Assembly: GCA_020630195.1 (NCBI GenBank)
Contig: JAHDBV010000025.1
Span: forward strand, 1 to 48,976
Length of the DNA: 48,976 nucleotides
Direction of reading: 5' to 3'
DNA from: Acidimicrobiales bacterium
Lineage (GTDB): Bacteria > Actinomycetota > Acidimicrobiia > Acidimicrobiales > SZUA-35
The notes beneath the pieces were generated by a model, which worked only from the letters and a program-made list of their open reading frames with translations, did no database searches and was not told the DNA's origin. The position numbers and the translations under genes were made by a program. Below are positions 42,806 through 48,976 of the stretch, in pieces. Every line of letters begins with the position of its first letter. Positions within the stretch are counted from its first letter, which is position 1.

Positions 42806-43230
42806 CGCCCGAAGCTCCACCACAACGACGCCGAGACGGCGGCGAGCGTGATCACGGCGATCGTGATCTTCTGGGAGCGGGGGATCTTGCCGTCCTCGGG
42901 GATGCCGGGGATCCGGCGACGGATGTAGCGCAGTGCCCGGTCGGCCCAGGCGACGTCCTTCGAGAGGATCGTCAGGCCGCCGGCGATGATCAACCAGCCG
43001 GGTCCCGGCAGGGGCAGGGCGATGATGCCGACGATCACGGTGAGGAAGCCGAGGGTCATGCGTCCGGCGCGCACGAGGGCGTGCGACTTCGCTTCCTCGA
43101 CGGTCTCCTCCCGCTCGCCGGTCTCGAACTCGGCCTGGATCGCCGCGTCCTCGACCCGGTCGGTGAAGTCGTCGAAGCGCTCCCGGAGTGAGGGGTCGTC
43201 GGGGATGTACTCGGTCTCGTCGTCGGTCAT
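42802..43230 (-). CDS. PGPGW-family small membrane protein
   Basis: 142 aa. An acidic N-terminal helical region (about 1-50) precedes two hydrophobic segments around the family signature ALPLPGPGWLIIAGGL (about residues 72-87) and a further C-terminal helix (ITIAVITLAAVSASLWW). This is the TIGR02611/PF09656-type putative transmembrane family, common in actinobacteria and of unknown function. Coupled by ATGA overlap to the phosphatase gene. Confidence 0.85.
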   Translation of the reverse strand: MTDDETEYIPDDPSLRERFDDFTDRVEDAAIQAEFETGEREETVEEAKSHALVRAGRMTLGFLTVIVGIIALPLPGPGWLIIAGGLTILSKDVAWADRALRYIRRRIPGIPEDGKIPRSQKITIAVITLAAVSASLWWSFGR

Positions 43231-43269
43231 CGTCGTTCCAGCGTCGCGGGGCGGCCGGGAGTTCCCGGA

Positions 43270-44199
43270 TCAGGTACCGGCCAACGCGGCGACGACGGGA
43301 GCGAACTGGTCGATCTCGTCGGGGCCCACGGTGACGTAGGAGAAGCCGAACTGTTCACGTCGGGCCTGGAGGTCCTCGATCATCTGCTCGGCGGTGCCGA
43401 CCAGCGCCAGCGGGGAGCCCGCCGCCTGTTCGGGGGTGAGGCCGAGCCCCGGGGCCATCGCGTCGAGCGTGCCCTGCTTGTCGTCGGTGAACACGACGAA
43501 GAACACCCGGACCTGGAGCTCGATGTCGTCGAAGCGATCGCCGGCGCCGTCGCGGACCCAGCCGAGCTTCTCGGTGAAACGCTCGGCGGTGGTGTCGGCC
43601 GAGGTGGTGGCGTCGATCGCACCCGACTTGAGATTGGGGTTGATGCCGACGATGTCGGCGACCCGTCCGGCGTAGCGGAGCATGCGGGGCCCGCCGCCAC
43701 CGATCAGCAGCGGGATCGGGCGCTGGACCGGCTTCGGCATCAGGTCGAGGTCGGTGATCGTGTAGTGCTCACCGGAGAACGAGTACGCACCGTCGGCGTG
43801 GAGCCCGCGGATGATCTCGACCGACTCCTGCATGCGGTCGATCCGGACACCGGGCCGGTCGTAGGACATGCCGGCGGCGTCGTAGTCGGTCTTCATCCAG
43901 CCGGCACCGATGCCCATCTCGACCCGGCCCTCGGAGAGGATGTCGAGCGTGGCCATCTCGGAGGCGAACACGACGGGGTGGCGGTAGTCGTTGCACCAGA
44001 CGAGCGCCCCCACGTTGAGGGTGTTCGTCGCATCCGCCGCCGCCTGGAGGGCGAGGGTGGGGGCGAGCTGTCCGTCGAAGTGGTCGGGGAGTGTGAGCGT
44101 CGAATAGCCGAGATCCTCGACCTTGCGGGCCTGTTCGGCCCATGCCTTGGCATCGGTCGTGTTCTTGGCCTGGATGGCGAAACGGAAGGGGCGAGCCAT
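43270..44199 (-). CDS. F420-dependent LLM-class oxidoreductase
   Basis: 309 aa, luciferase-like TIM barrel. LGYSTLTLPDHFDGQLAP, VVFASEMATLDILSEGRVEMGIGAGW and PIPLLIGGGGPRMLR are the typical LLM/MSMEG_2516-like signatures of F420-using enzymes. Substrate unknown. ATG 44199 lies 8 nt after TAGGGT (complement of 44208-44213), so a leaderless start is likely. Divergent from lhr. Confidence 0.88.
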   Translation of the reverse strand: MARPFRFAIQAKNTTDAKAWAEQARKVEDLGYSTLTLPDHFDGQLAPTLALQAAADATNTLNVGALVWCNDYRHPVVFASEMATLDILSEGRVEMGIGAGWMKTDYDAAGMSYDRPGVRIDRMQESVEIIRGLHADGAYSFSGEHYTITDLDLMPKPVQRPIPLLIGGGGPRMLRYAGRVADIVGINPNLKSGAIDATTSADTTAERFTEKLGWVRDGAGDRFDDIELQVRVFFVVFTDDKQGTLDAMAPGLGLTPEQAAGSPLALVGTAEQMIEDLQARREQFGFSYVTVGPDEIDQFAPVVAALAGT

Positions 44200-44207
44200 G
44201 GGGCCGC

Positions 44208-44286
44208 ACCCTAGCTCTCGGCCCGTCGCCGACGAGTGCCCGCTCCGGCGGTCGGCTCGGCGGCTGTCGGTGCCGCTCGGTACGGT
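44208..44286. promoter_or_regulatory. Divergent promoter pair (LLM oxidoreductase / lhr)
   Basis: Minus-strand TAGGGT (44208-44213), 8 nt from ATG 44199; plus-strand TACGGT (44281-44286), 6 nt from ATG 44293. Confidence 0.45.
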
Positions 44287-44292
44287 CTCGTC

Positions 44293-47200
44293 ATGACGGC
44301 GGCGAACGGTGCAGCGGGCGCAGCGGCCCATCATCCGGCGCTCGAGGGGTTCACCCCGGCCGCGGCCGCCTGGTTCTCGACGAACTTCGGCGAACCGACC
44401 CCACCCCAGGCCCAGGGGTGGCCACGCATCGCCAAGGGCGAACACACGCTCATCCTCGCCCCCACCGGCTCGGGCAAGACCCTCTCGGCGTTCTTCTGGG
44501 GGCTCGATCGGCTCACCTCCCAGCCCCGCCCGGAGGACAGGAACCACCGCACCCGGATCCTCTACATCTCGCCGCTGCGGGCGCTCGCCGTCGATGTCGA
44601 GAAGAACCTGCGTGGGCCGCTCCAGGGCATCCGCCTCGCGGCGGAACGGCTGGGGGAGTCGTTCGTCGAGCCCGACGTGGCGTTGCGCACGGGCGACACC
44701 CCACAGCAGGAACGCCAGCGGTTACGACGGAACCCGCCGGATCTGTTGATCACCACACCCGAGTCGCTCTATCTGATGCTCACCTCGGCGGCGCGGGAGA
44801 CCCTCGTCGGGGTCGAGACGGTGATCATCGACGAGATCCACGCCCTCGCCGCCACGAAGCGGGGCGCCCACATGTCGCTGACGCTCGAACGGCTCGATCG
44901 GGTGACCGAACGACCGGCGCAGCGCATCGGTCTGTCGGCCACCCAACGCCCGCTCGACGAGATCGCCCGGTTCCTCGGCGGGTCGGAGACGACGGAGGAC
45001 GGCCGCCGACCGCGGCCGGTCGCCATCGTGGACGCCGGGGTCCGCAAACCGCTCGAGGTCGAGGTGATCGTGCCCGTCGAGGACATGGGCCGGCTCGGTG
45101 AGGTCGTCACCGACGAGCCGATGTCGGGCCCGGCGTCGGCCGGTCCGGTTCGTCGCTCGATCTGGCCGTCGATGCATCCGAAGCTGCTCGACCTGATCCT
45201 CGAACACCGTTCCACGATCGTGTTCGTCAACGCCCGACGGTTGGCCGAGCGGCTCGCCACCCGGTTGAACGAGCTCGCCCTCGCCGCCGAGGAGGGCGAC
45301 GAGCCCGCCAACATCTCCGACGAACAACAGGGGGTGGCGGCCCTGCCGGGACGTGAGGTGGTGAAGGCCCACCACGGCTCCCTCAGCCGGGAGCAGCGGC
45401 TCCTCATCGAGGACGAGCTGAAGCGGGGTGAGCTGAAGGGCCTCGTCGCCACCTCCTCGCTCGAGCTCGGCATCGACATGGGTGCGGTCGATCTCGTCGT
45501 TCAGGTGGAGTCGCCGGGTGCGGTCTCGCGGGGTCTGCAGCGGATCGGCCGAGCCGGGCACCAGGTGGGAGCGCCGTCGAAGGGCAAGTTGTTCCCGAAA
45601 CACCGGGCCGACCTGCTCGAAGCGGCCGTCGTCGTGGATCGGATGATCGAGGGTGAGATCGAGGCCACCGAGATCCCCCGCAACACCCTCGACGTGCTCG
45701 CCCAGCAGATCGTGGCGTGTTGTGCACTCGACGAGTGGTCGGTCGACGATCTGGCCGACCTGATCCGTGGTTCGGCCAACTTCGCCGACCTGTCGGACGA
45801 GGCGCTGCACGCCACGCTCGACATGCTCGCCGGCCGGTACCCCTCCGACGAGTTCGCCGAACTCCGGCCCCGCATCGTGTGGGACCGTGTGGCCGGCACC
45901 GTGCGGGGGCGCCCGGGCGCCCAGCGGCTCGCCGTGACCTCGGGCGGGACGATCCCCGACCGTGGTCTCTACGGCGTGTTCCTGCCCGATGGCGCCCGGG
46001 TCGGCGAACTCGACGAGGAGATGGTCTACGAGAGCCGCCCGGGGGAGACGTTCCTGCTCGGTGCGTCCACGTGGCGGATCGAGGACATCACCCACGAGCG
46101 GGTGGTCGTGACCCCGGCGCCCGGGGTGCCCGGCAAGATGCCGTTCTGGCACGGCGACGGTCCAGGTCGGCCCCTCGAGCTCGGCCGGGCGATCGGCACG
46201 TTCGTCCGTGAGATCAACGGCCTCGACGACACCGCGGCCCGGGCCCGCCTCGGTGATCGGCACGGGCTCGACGGGCTCGCCGTCGACAACGTGCTCACCT
46301 TCCTCGCCGATCAGCGCGAGGCCACGGGCACCCTCCCCGACGATCGCACGATCATCGTCGAACGCTTCCGTGACGAGATCGGCGACTGGAGGATCTGCCT
46401 CGTCAGCCACTTCGGCGCCCAGGTGCACGCGCCGTGGGGCATGGCATTGCAGCACCGGCTCACCGAGAAGTGGGGGTGGGACGTCGAGTTGATGTGGTCG
46501 GACGACGGCATCGTGATCCGCCTGCCCGAGGCGATCGACCGGCTTCCCCTGGAGGAGTTGCTGATCGACCCCGACGAGCTCGACGAGTTGCTCGTGGCCC
46601 AGCTCCCCGGGTCGGCACTGTTCGCCTCCCGGTTCCGGGAGTGTGCGGCCCGGGCGCTGCTCCTGCCGAGACGCCGCCCCGACCGGCGGACCCCGTTGTG
46701 GCAGCAACGCCAGAAGGCGGCCGACCTGCTCACGGTGGCGGCCAAGTACCCGTCGTTCCCGATCCTGCTCGAGACGACCCGGGAGTGTGTGAACGACGTG
46801 TTCGATCTGCCGGCGCTCCGGCAGATCCTCACCGAGCTCCGCAGCCGGAAGATCAAGGTCGTGCCGGTCGACACCGAGGTCGCCTCGCCGATGGCGTCGT
46901 CGCTGCTGTTCGGCTGGGTCGCCCAGTACATGTACGAAGGCGACGCCCCGCTCGCCGAGCGGCGTGCCGCCGCGCTCGCCCTCGACCGCGACCTCCTCCG
47001 GGATCTGCTCGGTGCCGAGGAACTGCGGGAGCTGCTCGACCCGGAGGTCCTCACCGGGCTCGAAGACGAACTGCAGCGTCGGGCCGAGGGGTGGCGGGCC
47101 CGCCACGTCGATGCCGTGGAGGAGTTGCTGCGGTGGCTCGGCCCGCTCGACCGTGACGAGCTCGCCGAGCGGTGTGCCCTGATCGACGGTGCGACGGTCG

Positions 47201-48867
47201 AGGGAGTCGTCGAGGAGTTGCTCCGGGACCGGCGGGCCATCGAGGTGGCTGTCGGTGACCGGCTCCGCCTGGCTTCGGCCGAGGACGCGGCTCGCCTCCG
47301 CGACGCGCTCGGGTCGGCGCTGCCGCCGGGGCTGCCCGCGGCGTTCACCGAACCGGTGCTCGACCCGCTCGGTGATCTGCTCCACCGCTTCGCCCGGACC
47401 AACGGGCCGTTCCTCACCGAGGAGGTCGCCACCGCCCTCGGCCTCGACCACGACCGGACCCTCGCAGGTCTCGAACGGCTCGAGCGCGACGGTCGTCTCG
47501 TGCGGGGTGAGTTCCGCCCGGGTGGGGTGAGCCGGGAGTGGTGCCACACGGAGGTCCTGCGGATCCTGCGTCGGCGGAGCCTCGCGGCCCTGCGGGCCGA
47601 GGTGGAGCCGGTCGACCCCGAGGTGCTGGCCCGGTTCCTGCCGGAGTGGAACCACGTCGGTTCCCGGATGCGTGGGGTCGACGGTCTCGCCGAGGTGCTC
47701 ACGAGCCTCCAGGGTGCGGCCCTGCCGGCCTCGGTGCTCGAGACCGACCTGCTGCCCGTCCGCCTGGCCGACTACCGCCCGGCCGACCTCGACACGTTGC
47801 TCACCTCGGGCGAACTCGTGTGGGCCGGCGCCGGTGGCATCGGGGCGGGCGACGGTCGGATCCGCCTCGTCTGGCGCGACCAGGCGCCGATGCTGCTCCC
47901 CGAACCCGACGAACCCCCGTCGGATCCGATCCACGAGGCCTTGCGCGCCCACCTCGCCGAGCGTGGTGCGTCGTTCTGGCCCGATCTCGTCGCCGCCGCG
48001 TCGGCCGCCGAGGTCGACGACACCGACAACGCGGTGTTGACGGCGTTGTGGGAGCTGGTGTGGGCCGGTGAGGTCACGAACGACGCGCTCACGCCGCTGC
48101 GATCGCTGCTCGCCGGAGGGTCGCCGACGAAACGGCCGACGGCGAAACGCCGGGGCCGCGCCGCCCGGCCGAATCTCCGGGCGATGAGCCGGATCGGCCC
48201 GCCCGCCGGGACCGGACGCTGGTCGCTCGTGGAGGGCTTGCGACGCCCACCGGCGCCCGCCACCGAGACACGGCTCGCCCGGGCCCAGCAGCTGTTGGAG
48301 CGCTACGGCGTGCTCACCCGGGAGATGGCCCTCGCCGAGGGCGCCGAAGGCGGCTTCGCCGGGGTGTACCCCGTGCTGAAGGAGCTCGAGGAGCGCGGCC
48401 AGATCCGACGCGGCTACTTCGTGGCCGGTCTCGGCGCGGCCCAGTTCGCGCTGCCCGGCGCGGTCGATCGGCTCCGTGATCAGCGTCGCACCGGGGTCGA
48501 TGACGACGAGCCCGAACTGCTCGTGCTCTCCGCCGTCGACCCGGCCCAGCCCTACGGCGCCGCACTCTCCTGGCCCGAGACCACCGGTCGACCGTCCCGG
48601 AGTGCCGGTGCCCAGGTCGTGCTGCTCGACGGGGTGCCGATGGTGCTGCTCGAGCGCTCGGGTCGGAGCCTGGTGACCTTCCCGGCCGGGCGGGACGACC
48701 ATCGTTGGGTCGGCGCACTCACCGAGCTCGTGCGGTCCCGGCGGGTGACGACGATCGAGATCCGCAAGATCGACGGCGAGCCGCCGGCGGAGCACCCGAC
48801 CATCCGCGACGCCCTGCTCGAGGGCGGATTCGCCCCCGGTTACAAGGGCCCGATCCTGCGCGTCTGA
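44293..48867 (+). CDS. lhr: ATP-dependent helicase Lhr (long form)
   Basis: 1524 aa, the size of full-length mycobacterial/E. coli Lhr. A superfamily 2 helicase moving 3' to 5' on single-stranded DNA and unwinding RNA:DNA hybrids. Lhr-core: Q-like motif PTPPQAQGW, Walker A LAPTGSGKTLS (about residues 55-65), DEIH box VIIDEIHALA, motif III GLSATQRPL, motif VI QRIGRAGHQVG, then the winged helix and Lhr-specific domain (ERFRDEIGDWRICLVSHFG). The remaining 600 residues (LRREWCHTE-like repeats of winged helices, ending GYKGPILRV) form the C-terminal domain, which in mycobacterial Lhr is needed for oligomerisation. ATG 44293 was chosen from the TACGGT box. The gene is complete. Confidence 0.95.
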   Translation: MTAANGAAGAAAHHPALEGFTPAAAAWFSTNFGEPTPPQAQGWPRIAKGEHTLILAPTGSGKTLSAFFWGLDRLTSQPRPEDRNHRTRILYISPLRALAVDVEKNLRGPLQGIRLAAERLGESFVEPDVALRTGDTPQQERQRLRRNPPDLLITTPESLYLMLTSAARETLVGVETVIIDEIHALAATKRGAHMSLTLERLDRVTERPAQRIGLSATQRPLDEIARFLGGSETTEDGRRPRPVAIVDAGVRKPLEVEVIVPVEDMGRLGEVVTDEPMSGPASAGPVRRSIWPSMHPKLLDLILEHRSTIVFVNARRLAERLATRLNELALAAEEGDEPANISDEQQGVAALPGREVVKAHHGSLSREQRLLIEDELKRGELKGLVATSSLELGIDMGAVDLVVQVESPGAVSRGLQRIGRAGHQVGAPSKGKLFPKHRADLLEAAVVVDRMIEGEIEATEIPRNTLDVLAQQIVACCALDEWSVDDLADLIRGSANFADLSDEALHATLDMLAGRYPSDEFAELRPRIVWDRVAGTVRGRPGAQRLAVTSGGTIPDRGLYGVFLPDGARVGELDEEMVYESRPGETFLLGASTWRIEDITHERVVVTPAPGVPGKMPFWHGDGPGRPLELGRAIGTFVREINGLDDTAARARLGDRHGLDGLAVDNVLTFLADQREATGTLPDDRTIIVERFRDEIGDWRICLVSHFGAQVHAPWGMALQHRLTEKWGWDVELMWSDDGIVIRLPEAIDRLPLEELLIDPDELDELLVAQLPGSALFASRFRECAARALLLPRRRPDRRTPLWQQRQKAADLLTVAAKYPSFPILLETTRECVNDVFDLPALRQILTELRSRKIKVVPVDTEVASPMASSLLFGWVAQYMYEGDAPLAERRAAALALDRDLLRDLLGAEELRELLDPEVLTGLEDELQRRAEGWRARHVDAVEELLRWLGPLDRDELAERCALIDGATVEGVVEELLRDRRAIEVAVGDRLRLASAEDAARLRDALGSALPPGLPAAFTEPVLDPLGDLLHRFARTNGPFLTEEVATALGLDHDRTLAGLERLERDGRLVRGEFRPGGVSREWCHTEVLRILRRRSLAALRAEVEPVDPEVLARFLPEWNHVGSRMRGVDGLAEVLTSLQGAALPASVLETDLLPVRLADYRPADLDTLLTSGELVWAGAGGIGAGDGRIRLVWRDQAPMLLPEPDEPPSDPIHEALRAHLAERGASFWPDLVAAASAAEVDDTDNAVLTALWELVWAGEVTNDALTPLRSLLAGGSPTKRPTAKRRGRAARPNLRAMSRIGPPAGTGRWSLVEGLRRPPAPATETRLARAQQLLERYGVLTREMALAEGAEGGFAGVYPVLKELEERGQIRRGYFVAGLGAAQFALPGAVDRLRDQRRTGVDDDEPELLVLSAVDPAQPYGAALSWPETTGRPSRSAGAQVVLLDGVPMVLLERSGRSLVTFPAGRDDHRWVGALTELVRSRRVTTIEIRKIDGEPPAEHPTIRDALLEGGFAPGYKGPILRV

Positions 48868-48976
48868 CCACGAACGGGATTGCGGGACGTGTGCGCCGGT
48901 GGGTTGCGATCCGACCCCGAAGCCCAGTGGGGACTGGCGTCTGCAGCCGCCAGCCCCCTGGGTGGGTGGACCATGG
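48868..48976. other. Window end, no gene identified
   Basis: 109 bases after lhr. The only structure is a 6-bp inverted repeat CTGGCG...CGCCAG near 48933-48952 followed by a C-rich stretch. The terminal CCATGG could be the start of a further plus-strand gene cut by the window. Confidence 0.3.

Noticed and set aside
44722..48795. A 1357-codon open frame opposite lhr
   Set aside because: Same cause: antisense shadow of a GC-rich gene, with a His/Arg/Glu-rich translation lacking any domain.

Overview
This is high-GC DNA (about 70% by eye). Gene content points to a free-living actinobacterium, most likely class Acidimicrobiia: clpC, radA-disA, ispD-ispF-rlmB, groEL under a CIRCE operator, PAC2, a PGPGW membrane protein, an F420-type LLM oxidoreductase, and heme genes of the coproporphyrin-dependent route (HemQ). 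The lineage is an inference from gene content and gene order, not from a marker-gene comparison.

Layout. 1-7514: housekeeping genes. The end of clpC is followed by a lipoprotein-HAD fusion, radA, disA (c-di-AMP synthesis), a Crp-family regulator read in the opposite direction, and an overlapping ispD-ispF-rlmB operon. 7515-13809: accessory island of lower and uneven GC, ending at a tRNA-Thr(UGU). It holds a frameshifted HNH nuclease relic, several small orphan genes, and a same-strand cluster: XRE regulator, synthetase-only RelA/SpoT protein, 91-aa protein, ImmA/IrrE-type metallopeptidase and two small proteins. Reading the other way from beside the tRNA are a pentapeptide-repeat membrane protein and a short protein joining an integrase-like arm-binding domain to membrane helices. 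13811-24903: a LytR_C-domain protein, glycerate kinase, a candidate structured RNA with a strong terminator, CIRCE-groEL, fdhD, hemQ, a BCP peroxiredoxin, an S1-repeat protein, two unknown genes, glnD and a NUDIX hydrolase. 24904-35105: PAC2, GNAT plus a Cys/Met PLP enzyme, a PQQ-type sugar dehydrogenase lipoprotein, GtrA plus a methyltransferase, an SDR, an alpha/beta hydrolase, a GT4-methyltransferase-toroid operon, and dtd. 35106-48976: VOC, lnt, hemY/cgoX and hemE in one minus-strand run, a HelD-type helicase, a PTP2-like phosphatase with a PGPGW protein, an LLM oxidoreductase and Lhr.

Regulation. Most first genes of transcription units carry a -10-like hexamer (TANNNT or close) 5-10 nt before the ATG or GTG, with no room for a leader. 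This suggests widespread leaderless transcription, and I used it to choose starts. Downstream genes are coupled by 4-nt stop/start overlaps. Shine-Dalgarno sequences are clear only for a few genes (groEL, the NUDIX gene, the 47-aa island gene).

Most notable: (i) the island operon around the alarmone-synthetase-like gene, a candidate defence or toxin-antitoxin module; (ii) an Lnt homologue with Ser at the catalytic Cys position; (iii) a lipoprotein with a cytoplasmic HAD domain; (iv) the integrase-domain/membrane fusion; (v) the structured intergenic RNA upstream of groEL.
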